Source: an uncultured Myxococcaceae bacterium
GTDB taxonomy: Bacteria > Myxococcota_A > Polyangia > Polyangiales > Ga0077539
Direction: 5' to 3'
Assembly: GCA_945952225.1 (NCBI GenBank)
Contig: CAMFHP010000035.1
Coordinates: forward strand, 1-64,000
DNA: 64,000 bases
Positions 1 through 7,752 of this stretch are shown piece by piece. The notes beneath the pieces were generated by a model that was given only the letters and a program-made list of their open reading frames with translations, was not told where the DNA came from and did no database searches. Numbering within the stretch: the first letter of the stretch is position 1; the number at the start of each line of letters is the position of its first letter. Position numbers and translations under genes: made by a program.

Positions 1-1245
1 CGCAGGGGCCGCGTGGGCGACCGGCGGCGATGGGGCGCGGCTGCGGATCCAGGCGCCCGCGAGGAGGCCCGCTGCGGCGGCGCCGAGGGCGAGGGTGAGG
101 GCCGCGGGGAGGTGCTGCGCGCGAGGCTGCGTGCGCGTGGGGAGCGGTTCCGGTGCGGGCTCGGCGTCGGTCTCGGGCGGTGTGGGCGCGGGGTCGGCGT
201 CGGCCGGGGCCTCGTCGCGCGCGAGGGTGCGCAGGAGGCGCTCGCGAGCGGACTTCTCCGCGGCGAAGGTGTGCGTGAGGTACTCGGCGACGGCGTCGCG
301 TCCGTCGTCGCCGCCGAGGGTGATGAACGCTTCGAGGTCGCGGGCGAGGTCGAGGGCCGACGCGTAGCGTGTGTTGGGGTCGCGCGAGAGGGCGTGGAGG
401 GTGATCTCGTCGAGCTCGCCGGGGAGCACGGCGCGCACGGCGCGAGGCGTCGGAATGGGCGCTTCGAGCACGCGGGTGATGGTCTCGGCGTCGGTGGCCT
501 CGCGGAAGAGACGGCGGCCCGTGAGGCACTCCCAGAGCACGACGCCGAGGGCCCAGACGTCCATGGCGGGCGAGGGCGTGTGGCCGCGGAGCTGCTCGGG
601 GGCCATGTACGCGACCTTGCCGCGCACCTCGCCGGTGCGGGTGAGCTGCTGGTCGTGGCCCGCGGGGCGCGCGATGCCGAAATCGACGACCTTCGTGGTG
701 CCCGAGTAGAGGACGAAGAGGTTCTGCGGAGACACGTCGCGGTGCACTACCGGGAGCGGCGCGCCGTCGTCGTCGCGGTGCGTGTGCGCCGCGTGGAGTC
801 CGCGCGCGGCGTCGGCCACGATGCGCGCGGCGATGCGCGGCGGGAGGCCCGGCGTGCGCATGCGCGAGAGCGCGTCGCCGAGCGACTGGCCGTGGAGGTA
901 CTCCATCACCAGAAAGTGCGTGCCGTCGGTCTCGCCGAAATCGTGCACCGCGCAGATGTGCGGGTCGTCGAGGCGGGCCGCGAGACGGGCTTCGCGCTCG
1001 AACATCTCGACGTAGAGCGACGGGCCGAGCACGTCGGGGTGCATGAGCTTCACCGCGACCCAGCGGCGAAAATCACGGCTCCCGCGGCGGAGCGCGAGGT
1101 GCACCTCGCCCATGCCTCCTTCGGCCACGCGGGCCATGAGGTCGTAGCGGTCGAGGCGTCTCGCGCTGCGGCGCGCCCGCGCGGGGGGCGGCGTCGTGGG
1201 ACGCGCGTGCGAATCGAGCGGAGTCTGCGATGCCTGTTCGCGCAT
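1..1245 (-). CDS. Ser/Thr protein kinase with C-terminal membrane segment (3' end outside window)
   Basis: Hanks-type protein kinase, read on the minus strand from an ATG at 1245 and open to the window edge (415 codons seen). Visible kinase features are the glycine loop VAEGGMGEVHL (about 40-50), the ATP lysine in VAVK (K66), the catalytic loop HRDVSPQN (168-175), DFG (188-190) and YMAPEQ. HRDVSPQN in place of HRDLKPEN is common in myxobacterial kinases. After the kinase domain come a Pro/Ala/Asp-rich linker and a hydrophobic stretch at about 380-399, so the kinase is cytoplasmic and membrane-anchored with its end outside the membrane. GGAGG lies about 12 bases before the start. It follows the Cys-rich lipoprotein by 19 bases, so the two are probably cotranscribed. 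Its substrate is unknown. Confidence 0.9.
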   Translation of the reverse strand, partial: MREQASQTPLDSHARPTTPPPARARRSARRLDRYDLMARVAEGGMGEVHLALRRGSRDFRRWVAVKLMHPDVLGPSLYVEMFEREARLAARLDDPHICAVHDFGETDGTHFLVMEYLHGQSLGDALSRMRTPGLPPRIAARIVADAARGLHAAHTHRDDDGAPLPVVHRDVSPQNLFVLYSGTTKVVDFGIARPAGHDQQLTRTGEVRGKVAYMAPEQLRGHTPSPAMDVWALGVVLWECLTGRRLFREATDAETITRVLEAPIPTPRAVRAVLPGELDEITLHALSRDPNTRYASALDLARDLEAFITLGGDDGRDAVAEYLTHTFAAEKSARERLLRTLARDEAPADADPAPTPPETDAEPAPEPLPTRTQPRAQHLPAALTLALGAAAAGLLAGAWIRSRAPSPPVAHAAPA

Positions 1246-1264
1246 GGCCCTTCGTCGCCTCCGT

Positions 1265-2224
1265 CTACAGGGTGCAGACCCCGAGCACGCAACCGAGGAG
1301 GCCACCGCAGGCGCGGCCGCAGGCGCCGCAGTTGTTCCTGTCGGTGGCGAGGTTCACGCACTGCGACCCGCACGCCGTGGTGCCCGTCGGACACGAGGTC
1401 ACACATCGCCCCGTGCCGCAGACCGTTCCCGTCGGGCACACGGTACCGCACGCTCCGCAGTTTGTGGGGTCGCTGGCGGTGTCGGTGCAGTTGGATCCGC
1501 AGAGCGTCCGACCGAGCGGACACACGCAGATCGACGCGCTGCACACGAGGCCGCCGTTGCAGCCGCGGCCGCAGGTTCCGCAGTTGTTCGGGTCGGTGCG
1601 GAGGTCGACGCAGAGCACGCCGCACGCGACGAGTCCCGACGCGCAGCTCGTCGTGCACGCGCTCGACTGACACACGAGTCCGGTGCCGCAGGTGACCCCG
1701 CAGGCGCCACAGTTCTGCGTGCTGCTCCGCACGTCGACGCAGGCGCTCCCGCAGCGCTGGAGCGGCGCCGCGCACTGGATCACGTCTGCCGCATCGGAGA
1801 CGTCTGCCGCATCGGAGACGTCTGCCGCATCGGAGACGTCTGCGCGCGCGTCTCCGCCGTCGCTCGCGTCGCGCGCATCGGTGCTCGCGTCGCTCACGTC
1901 GGCGGCGTCCACCGCGTCGCGCACGTCCAACACGTCGCGTGCGTCGGCGACATCGGCGACATCGCTCGCATCCATCCCATCGCGCGCGTCGGCTGCGTCG
2001 CTCCCATCGTTCGCATCGGCGGCGTCTGCGGCGTCTGCGGCGTCGGTGACGTCGATCGTGTCGACCGGTGCGTCGGAGGCGTCGTTCGCGTCGCCGACCT
2101 CGCGCGCGTCGGGGAGATCGCTCGCATCGCCCGCGTCGGGTGTGAGGTCGCGGGGCCCGAGCAGCGACGCGTCACCGCAGCCCGCGAGCAGCAGCGCGAA
2201 GAGCCAGCGCGCGTGCGTTCTCAT
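1265..2224 (-). CDS. Cys-rich secreted lipoprotein with Asp/Ala repeat linker
   Basis: 319 residues. The signal peptide ends in a lipobox (FALLLAGC), predicting an exported lipoprotein. Residues about 25-165 are a low-complexity linker of Asp, Ala, Val and Ser built from DASD/DVSDAA units. The C-terminal half holds at least four copies of a Cys-rich module of about 35 residues with the core NCGACG preceded by CVDLRTDPN or CVNLATDRN and followed by a CxxGxxC-type turn. Such modules are common in myxobacterial surface proteins; their function is not established and disulfide-linked folds are likely. The start overlaps the stop of the OmpA-like gene by four bases (ATGA), which indicates translational coupling. 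A perfect triple 18-bp repeat lies in the linker. Confidence 0.85.
   Translation of the reverse strand: MRTHARWLFALLLAGCGDASLLGPRDLTPDAGDASDLPDAREVGDANDASDAPVDTIDVTDAADAADAADANDGSDAADARDGMDASDVADVADARDVLDVRDAVDAADVSDASTDARDASDGGDARADVSDAADVSDAADVSDAADVIQCAAPLQRCGSACVDVRSSTQNCGACGVTCGTGLVCQSSACTTSCASGLVACGVLCVDLRTDPNNCGTCGRGCNGGLVCSASICVCPLGRTLCGSNCTDTASDPTNCGACGTVCPTGTVCGTGRCVTSCPTGTTACGSQCVNLATDRNNCGACGRACGGLLGCVLGVCTL
1783..1836. repeat. Three perfect tandem copies of an 18-bp unit
   Basis: The unit CGTCTGCCGCATCGGAGA occurs three times without mismatch (1783-1800, 1801-1818, 1819-1836). It lies in frame in the lipoprotein linker and encodes DVSDAA repeats on the minus strand. Perfect identity suggests recent slippage expansion. 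Confidence 0.95.
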
Positions 2225-3687
2225 CGTTCACCTCCCTCGGCCTCGACGGACTCGATGCGGAACTCCACCCGTCGGTTCGCCGCGCGCGCGGCCGACGTGG
2301 TGCCGGGCACGACGGGGCGCGTCTCGCCAAACCCCTCGGCGCGCAGTCGATCCGCCGCGACGCCGCGCGCGACGAGATCGGCCATCACGCGCGTCGCCCG
2401 TCGCCGTGACAGGTCGAGGTTGAACGCATCCTCGGCCACGTCGTCGGTGTGTCCCTCGATGGCCACGCGGCGCAGCGTGGGGTCGGCGCGCAATGCGTCG
2501 GCGACGGCCGCGAGCACGGCACTGCTCTGCCGAAGGATCGTGTCGCGCCGCGTGGCGAAGAACACCGGGCGCAGGATGCGGATCATGCCGCGCTCGATGC
2601 GCACGAGGCCGGGGCAGCCGTTGCGTCCCTGTCGCGTCGAGGGCGCGCCGGGGCGGGTCGGGCACGCGTCGACAGCGTCGGGCACGGAGTCGCCGTCGCG
2701 GTCGGGCAGCGGGCATCCCGCGCGCGCAGGGTCGGGGTGTGGCCCCGCGGGAACGGCCACGCAGAGGTCGCGGTGGTCGGTCACGCCGTCGCCGTCCTGG
2801 TCGTTGTCGGGGCACCCGCGGCGCTCGGGGTCCGGGGCGTCGCCCATCGCGCGCGTCGGGCACGCGTCGTCGTCGTCGAAGACGCCATCGCGGTCGCTGT
2901 CGGCGCGGGGACACCCCGGCCGCGCCGCGTCGGGCGAGGGGCCTGCGGGCGTATCGACACAGCGGTCGACGTCGTCGGTCACACCGTCACCGTCGCCGTC
3001 GCCGAGGGGGCAGCCTGGGCGCGCGGGGTCGGGGTGATCGCCGCGCGGTTCGTCGGGGCAACGGTCCTGCGCGTCGACGAGTCCGTCGCCGTCACGGTCG
3101 CGCACTTCGACGACGGGTGCGGGCGTTTCGGTCCGTACGACGCGCCAGCTCGCGCCGACGCCGAGGCTCGCAAAGAGCGCGTCGTGCGGAGCGTCGTCGG
3201 AGGTCGCGAAGAGCGCGCCCACGCGGAGCACGGGGCCGAGGGTGAGCGAGTCGGTGACAGAGAAATCCGCGGCGAGGCCCGCGTCGGCCGCGAGGCGACG
3301 TAGGCCGCCCGAGAGCCCGAGGCCCGCGTTGACGTCAAGCGCGAGGCGCACGCGTGCACCCGGTCGCACGGCGCCGCGCACACCGCCGAGGAGCGAGAAG
3401 GCCTGGCCATCGCGCGCGTCGCCGGGCGCGTACCAGCTCTCGCCGGAGACCTGCAGCGCGAACGCGTCGTGGAGCGAGAGGACGCCGCGCACGGCGCCCG
3501 AGAGCGTCACGCCGTATCCGAGCGCGTCGCGCTGATACGACGAGAGCATGTAGCCACCGCTCCCTTCGACCCGGAGGCCGACGCGAGGAGCGGCGAGCGC
3601 AGACCCCGGCGCGACGAGCGCGAGGGTGAGGGCGAGAAGGTGGTGGAGCGGTCGAGGGGCCACGGGTGCTGCCGGTCTCAACGGCAC
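2221..3687 (-). CDS. OmpA-family outer-membrane protein with thrombospondin type 3 repeats
   Basis: 488 residues from a GTG start. A signal peptide ends near SALAAP (about 33). Residues about 34-190 alternate polar and hydrophobic positions as in a small outer-membrane beta barrel. Residues about 197-340 hold five calcium-binding TSP3 units of the type DRDGDGLVDAQDRCP. The C-terminal part (about 350-480) is an OmpA/MotB peptidoglycan-binding domain, shown by IEGHTDD, NLDLSRRRA and ANRRVEFRI. The protein should tie outer membrane to peptidoglycan through a calcium-stiffened stalk. It is the first of a coupled set with the Cys-rich lipoprotein (4-base overlap) and the kinase. Confidence 0.9.
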   Translation of the reverse strand: MPLRPAAPVAPRPLHHLLALTLALVAPGSALAAPRVGLRVEGSGGYMLSSYQRDALGYGVTLSGAVRGVLSLHDAFALQVSGESWYAPGDARDGQAFSLLGGVRGAVRPGARVRLALDVNAGLGLSGGLRRLAADAGLAADFSVTDSLTLGPVLRVGALFATSDDAPHDALFASLGVGASWRVVRTETPAPVVEVRDRDGDGLVDAQDRCPDEPRGDHPDPARPGCPLGDGDGDGVTDDVDRCVDTPAGPSPDAARPGCPRADSDRDGVFDDDDACPTRAMGDAPDPERRGCPDNDQDGDGVTDHRDLCVAVPAGPHPDPARAGCPLPDRDGDSVPDAVDACPTRPGAPSTRQGRNGCPGLVRIERGMIRILRPVFFATRRDTILRQSSAVLAAVADALRADPTLRRVAIEGHTDDVAEDAFNLDLSRRRATRVMADLVARGVAADRLRAEGFGETRPVVPGTTSAARAANRRVEFRIESVEAEGGER

Positions 3688-3735
3688 CTATGGCGCGAAG
3701 GTGTAGCGATCTGGTCGCGGGTGTGGCGGTTCGCG

Positions 3736-4461
3736 CTAGGTCTCGGATGTCCCATCCGTGCGTCGGCCCGGTCCCAGACCGAGGCCTTCGCGGCGCGTTT
3801 CGTAGCAGGGCTTGCAGAACGCAGGACGCTCGGCCGAAGGTTCGAAGGGCACCACGGCGGCAGCGCCGCACGCGGAGCAGTTCGTTTCGAACCTCGGACG
3901 CTGTGCACGACGATCACGGCGCGACGGGCCCGTGGGCGCCGCGGTCACGCGTTCGAGTGCCTTCTGTCCGTCGTCGAGGGTTTCGTCGGTGTCGGCCACG
4001 TCGCGCTGCGGGAGGCGGGCGGGCGAGGGGCCGCGGCTGCGTCCGTGGTGATCGCCGTGGAAGCCCGGGCTGCGGTACGCGTTGGGGTCGGTGCCCGTGC
4101 GATCGGGGCGACGGCCGTTGAGCCCGCGGGGCGCGCCGTCGTTGCGACGGCCCTGCGGCGTGAGGAGCGTGCCCTCGGGGTCTTCGTCGTCCTTCGGGAG
4201 GCCCGCGTAGTCGATCTTGTACGGGTTGTTGAAGGGCGCGTCTTGAAAGCCCGGGCTGCGGTACGCGTTCGGGTCTTCGTACGACGGGAGCTTCGGCGCC
4301 GCCTGCGGGCCCTGCGGCCGACGCGGACCGCCGTGTCCGCCCTGCTGCGCGCGGGCGCCCTGCGGACCCCGGTCGTTCGGCGCGCGGGCGCCCTGCGGGC
4401 CCCGATCATTCCGGCGCGGCGCGGGGGCGCCGGGCTTGTGGTCACGATCCCTACGGTTCAT
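3736..4461 (-). CDS. CxxC-x17-CxxC zinc-ribbon protein with Arg/Gly-rich N-terminus
   Basis: 241 residues; ATG with AGGAG about nine bases upstream. The C-terminal segment carries a zinc ribbon with CSAC and CKPC separated by exactly 17 residues, the known CxxC-x17-CxxC domain found in many bacteria and often attached to basic, disordered, RNA-associated proteins. The N-terminal 60 residues are rich in Arg, Gly, Pro and Gln with repeats of DRGPQGARA. The decapeptide DPNAYRSPGF occurs twice (about 63-72 and 125-134) and looks like a short linear motif. No signal peptide, so cytoplasmic. Nucleic-acid binding is inferred from the family and composition. It sits 48 bases upstream of the OmpA-like gene. 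Confidence 0.8.
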   Translation of the reverse strand: MNRRDRDHKPGAPAPRRNDRGPQGARAPNDRGPQGARAQQGGHGGPRRPQGPQAAPKLPSYEDPNAYRSPGFQDAPFNNPYKIDYAGLPKDDEDPEGTLLTPQGRRNDGAPRGLNGRRPDRTGTDPNAYRSPGFHGDHHGRSRGPSPARLPQRDVADTDETLDDGQKALERVTAAPTGPSRRDRRAQRPRFETNCSACGAAAVVPFEPSAERPAFCKPCYETRREGLGLGPGRRTDGTSET

Positions 4462-4656
4462 CGGCGATGCTCCTGCGTGGGCCCTTCCCTCGATGCGAGA
4501 AACCCCATCATTTCACGGGAATTTCCGCGGGAAGGGCGCGGACCGTACGAGCCCCGCCCACGGCGTGTCAAGCCGCGCCTGCGTGGCCCCACGGCCCCCG
4601 CGCGCCACGCGACCGTTCAAGCCTCGCAGCGCCCGTGATAGACGCTTCGGCCCACG

Positions 4657-5775
4657 ATGATCCACCTCGCCGACCTCGCGCGTGAGCACAGCCACTACCA
4701 GTCCGAGATCGAAGCCGCGGCGCTGCGCGTGTTGCGCTCCGGGGGCTACATCCTCGGCCCCGAGGTCGACACGTTTCAAAGGGCCTTCGCGACCTACTGC
4801 GGCGCGGCCGCGTGCGTGGGGCTTTCGAACGGCAGCGACGCGATCGTGGTGGCGCTCCAGGCCCTCGGCATCGGCGCGGGCGACGAGGTGATCACCACCG
4901 CGTTCAGCTACTTCGCGACGGCGAGCACCATCACCCGCGCGGGCGCCACGCCGGTCTTCGCCGACATCGACCCTGCGACCTTCAACCTCGATCCCGGCGA
5001 CGTCGAAGCGCGCATCACCCCGCGCACGAAGGCCATTCTCGCGGTGCACCTCTTCGGCCGCGTGGCCGACACCGACCGCCTCGGCGCGATCGCGAAGCGC
5101 CACGGGCTCGCGCTCATCGAAGACGTCGCGCAGGCCGCGGGCGCCGAGCGTCACGGCCGTCGCACGGGCACGCTGGGCACGGTGGCGAGCTTCTCGTTCT
5201 TTCCTGCGAAGCCGCTCGGATGCGACGGCGACGGCGGCGCGTGTGTGACCAACGATCCTGCGCTCGCCGAGGCGATGCTGAAGGTGCGGGTCACCGGCGC
5301 CACGGCGAAGAACGTTCACGACCTGCCCGGCGGCAACTACCGCCTCGACCCGCTCCAGGCGGCGATTCTCGGCGCGAAGCTCCCGCACTACGAGGGACGC
5401 CTCGCGCGCCGTCGGGCCAACGCCGAGACGCTGCGCCAGGGCCTCCACGGCCTCTCGGAGCACCTCGTGCTGCCGACCGACGACCCCGAGGGGCGCCACG
5501 TCTACGCGCAGTTCACCGTGCGCCATCCGAAGCGCGACGCGTTGCAGTCGGCGCTCAAGGCGCGTGGGGTCGGGAGCGAGGTGTACTACCCCGTTCCGAT
5601 GCCCTACCAGAAGGTGCTCGCGGGCCTGGGGTACACGCGCGGCGCGTTTCCCCACACGGAGCGCGCGTGCGCCGAGGTGCTCTCGATCCCCGTGCACAGC
5701 GAGCTCACGGACCACGAGGTCGTGCGCGTCGTCGAGGCCATGCGCGAGGCTGTCGCCGAGATCGAACGCGCGTAG
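4657..5775 (+). CDS. DegT/DnrJ/EryC1/StrS-family PLP-dependent aminotransferase
   Basis: 372 residues, the normal length for the family, which transfers an amino group from glutamate or glutamine to a keto-sugar nucleotide for cell-surface polysaccharide or antibiotic synthesis. Visible features are the N-terminal SGGYILGPEVDTF, the phosphate-binding GLSNGSDA, the cofactor-pairing D156 with Q159 in IEDVAQAAG, and the Schiff-base lysine K185 in FFPAKPLGCDGDGG. The exact sugar substrate cannot be told from sequence and no other nucleotide-sugar gene lies beside it. It converges with the AEC transporter with three bases between stops. An AT-containing TAGACG lies 12 bases upstream. Confidence 0.9.
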   Translation: MIHLADLAREHSHYQSEIEAAALRVLRSGGYILGPEVDTFQRAFATYCGAAACVGLSNGSDAIVVALQALGIGAGDEVITTAFSYFATASTITRAGATPVFADIDPATFNLDPGDVEARITPRTKAILAVHLFGRVADTDRLGAIAKRHGLALIEDVAQAAGAERHGRRTGTLGTVASFSFFPAKPLGCDGDGGACVTNDPALAEAMLKVRVTGATAKNVHDLPGGNYRLDPLQAAILGAKLPHYEGRLARRRANAETLRQGLHGLSEHLVLPTDDPEGRHVYAQFTVRHPKRDALQSALKARGVGSEVYYPVPMPYQKVLAGLGYTRGAFPHTERACAEVLSIPVHSELTDHEVVRVVEAMREAVAEIERA

Positions 5776-5778
5776 CGG

Positions 5779-6699
5779 TCAGAGCATCCGCGCGGCCACG
5801 GCGGACCACACGGGCAGCGTCAGCGGCGTGAGCAGCATCGTGAGCGTCGCGGTGCCGCTCGCGAGCGCGGGGTCGCATCCCGCCTGCGTCGCGAGGATCA
5901 CCGACACGAGCGCCGTGGGCATCGCGGCCTGGAGCACCGAGGCCGTCGCGACGGGACCGTGGAGTCCCATCGCCAACGCCACGGCGAGGGCAAGTGCGGG
6001 TGACAGCACGAGGCGCGCGACCGCGGCTCCGACCACGCGCGAGGCCGCGCCGCGCAGTGCGCCCACGTCGAGTCGCAGACCGAGCGTGAGGAACACCAGC
6101 GGACCCGTGGCGGCCCCGAGCATCGCCACGCCGGGGCGCAACCACGCGGGCAGCGAGACGTGGAGGGCGCCGAGCGCGAAGCCTCCGAGCGCGGCCCAGG
6201 TGATCGGTCGACGGAGCATCGTGGCGAGCGCGCCGTCGCGCCGTGCGAGGCCGCCATCGCGGGCGGCGAGGGCGGCGCCGAGCGTCCAGAGGAGGAGCGT
6301 GGTGTCGGTCGCGTCGATGACCACGGCGGCCTGTGGCGCTTCGGGCGTGTGCGCGAACATGCCTTGAATCACGGGGATTCCGACGAAGCCCGTGTTGCTG
6401 AACGTGGCCGTGAGCGTGAGTGCGCCGCGCTGCGCCGGGGGCAGCGTTCGCGTCGCGAGGCGCATCACCGCGAGCACCGCGAGGAGCGACACCGCGTGGG
6501 GCACGATCGCGAGAAAGAGCGAGGGCGCGAGCCGCGCGCGGAGCAGCACGTCGAGCGTGAGCGCGGGCGCCGTCACGTCGACGATGACCAGCGTGAGCGT
6601 GGCCGAGGCCTGCGCGACGGTGAGCCCTTCAGGCAGCGTGCGGCGCAGGAGCGCGCCGACGGCCATCACGCCGAAGAAGCCCAGAAACAGCGGGAACAC
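5779..6699 (-). CDS. AEC-family membrane transporter (auxin efflux carrier type)
   Basis: 306 residues from GTG with about ten hydrophobic segments across the whole length, typical of bacterial AEC (Mem_trans) permeases. The family signature is seen in NTGFVGIPVIQG in the middle of the N-terminal half, and a second bundle follows the charged loop around ARDGGLARRDGA. Relatives export or take up dicarboxylates such as malate or malonate; the substrate here is not predictable. The gene starts seven bases after the stop of the preceding lipoprotein gene on the same strand, so the two are likely cotranscribed. Confidence 0.88.
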   Translation of the reverse strand: MFPLFLGFFGVMAVGALLRRTLPEGLTVAQASATLTLVIVDVTAPALTLDVLLRARLAPSLFLAIVPHAVSLLAVLAVMRLATRTLPPAQRGALTLTATFSNTGFVGIPVIQGMFAHTPEAPQAAVVIDATDTTLLLWTLGAALAARDGGLARRDGALATMLRRPITWAALGGFALGALHVSLPAWLRPGVAMLGAATGPLVFLTLGLRLDVGALRGAASRVVGAAVARLVLSPALALAVALAMGLHGPVATASVLQAAMPTALVSVILATQAGCDPALASGTATLTMLLTPLTLPVWSAVAARML

Positions 6700-6706
6700 G
6701 CGAGGT

Positions 6707-7696
6707 TCAGCCGCCGATGGGCGGGCACTCGGCGCCGAGCATGGGGTCGGGGTTGCAGTAGATGAATCCGCCGCCGACGGTGCTGGTGAGCACGACGATC
6801 GTGTCGGCGCGCGTGGTCGCGTCGAGCGTGGCCCAGATGCGCGCGACGGCGTCGGCCGCGGCGGCGTTCGCGGTGAACACGTGGAGGATCTGCTTCACCC
6901 AGCGGTGCTCGGGCAGCACGCGCATCGAGCTGCGGTTGATGCCCACGAGCTTGCGCGTGAGCAGGTCGCGCACCGTCGCGTCGGTGAGCATCATGGGCAT
7001 GGGCACGTACGCGCGGGTGACGCTCACGCCCACGCGCTCGCCGCCGATCGTCACGAGGATGTCGGTGATCGAGTTGGCCCCCGAGTCGTCGGGCGGCTGG
7101 TAGCGGATCTCGGTCTCCGTCGCGAGGAGCTCGGCGTCGTCGCAGAAGTGCAGCACCTCGTAGCTCATCACCTCGGACTCGCTGGAGCTCCCGCCGGCGT
7201 TGGCCGTGTCGAAGAGGCGCTGCCCGCCGGGCGAGAGCGTGTCGCGCGCGTAGCGCTCCGGGGCCATGAAGAGCAGCTCGTTGCGCACGAGCGAGGGGGC
7301 CGGGCTGTGGAGCATGCCGCGCAGCGTTCCGCAGGTGCCGCGGAGCGTGCCGAGGATCTCCGTCGAGCCATCGCGCATCACCGCCGCGTCGACGGAGGCC
7401 TCGGCGCTCGTGTCGTTGCCCGCGTCGACGGGCATGGCGTCGGAGGCATCGGGCGGCGTCACGACGTCGATGAAGGGCGCGGGCTCCGTCGCCGTGTCCA
7501 TGAAGACCATCGCCTCGCGCGCCGTGTCGACGGTGGCGTCGACGGACGGGGCATCGATCGACGTTGCATCGACGGAGGTGCCGTCGACGGACGCGTCGGC
7601 CGTGGTGGTCGGCGTGGGATCGCTGCTGCACGCCGCGAGCGAGAGCGGCAGCAGCAGCGCGAGGAGGGCGAAGGGAGCGCGAAGGGAGCGTCGCAT
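6707..7696 (-). CDS. Lipoprotein with a conserved-looking GVSVTRAY core domain, function unknown
   Basis: 329 residues. Lipobox SLAACSS gives an exported lipoprotein; an Asp/Ser/Thr-rich linker runs to about residue 115. The remaining 210 residues form one domain with ETEIRYQPPDD, ITDILVTIGGERVGVSVTRA, a helical LLTRKLVGI and a strand DTIVVLTSTV before FIYCN. The order glutamate, aspartate in ITD, then a strand with GVSV resembles PD-(D/E)XK-like folds, but the lysine is not clear. From memory, similar sequences occur in uncharacterised eukaryotic proteins; this is unverified. Function unassigned. A TAGCGT hexamer lies nine bases before the ATG. Confidence 0.75.
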   Translation of the reverse strand: MRRSLRAPFALLALLLPLSLAACSSDPTPTTTADASVDGTSVDATSIDAPSVDATVDTAREAMVFMDTATEPAPFIDVVTPPDASDAMPVDAGNDTSAEASVDAAVMRDGSTEILGTLRGTCGTLRGMLHSPAPSLVRNELLFMAPERYARDTLSPGGQRLFDTANAGGSSSESEVMSYEVLHFCDDAELLATETEIRYQPPDDSGANSITDILVTIGGERVGVSVTRAYVPMPMMLTDATVRDLLTRKLVGINRSSMRVLPEHRWVKQILHVFTANAAAADAVARIWATLDATTRADTIVVLTSTVGGGFIYCNPDPMLGAECPPIGG

Positions 7697-7705
7697 CGGC
7701 GCGCG

Positions 7706-7711
7706 ACGCTA
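7706..7711 (-). promoter_or_regulatory. Putative -10 element TAGCGT for the lipoprotein gene at 7696
   Basis: TAGCGT on the minus strand, nine bases upstream of the ATG, in the context TGATAGCGTCGCGCGCC that recurs before other genes here. A start point about seven bases downstream would give an almost leaderless mRNA. No clear -35 is seen. Confidence 0.45.
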
Positions 7712-7752
7712 TCACCGACGGAGGGCCTCGTGGGCACCTCCGCGCGGCGCAT

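Noticed and set aside
13-1695. 560-codon plus-strand open frame at the left edge
   Set aside because: Antisense to the Ser/Thr kinase, whose intact motifs are read on the minus strand.
1783-1836. Possible iteron or origin repeat
   Set aside because: In-frame coding repeat in a lipoprotein linker; no replication gene nearby.
4482-4536. CCCTTCCC/GGGAAGGG inverted repeat in the gap before the aminotransferase gene
   Set aside because: Arms are 39 bases apart and low complexity; not strong enough to call an operator or terminator.
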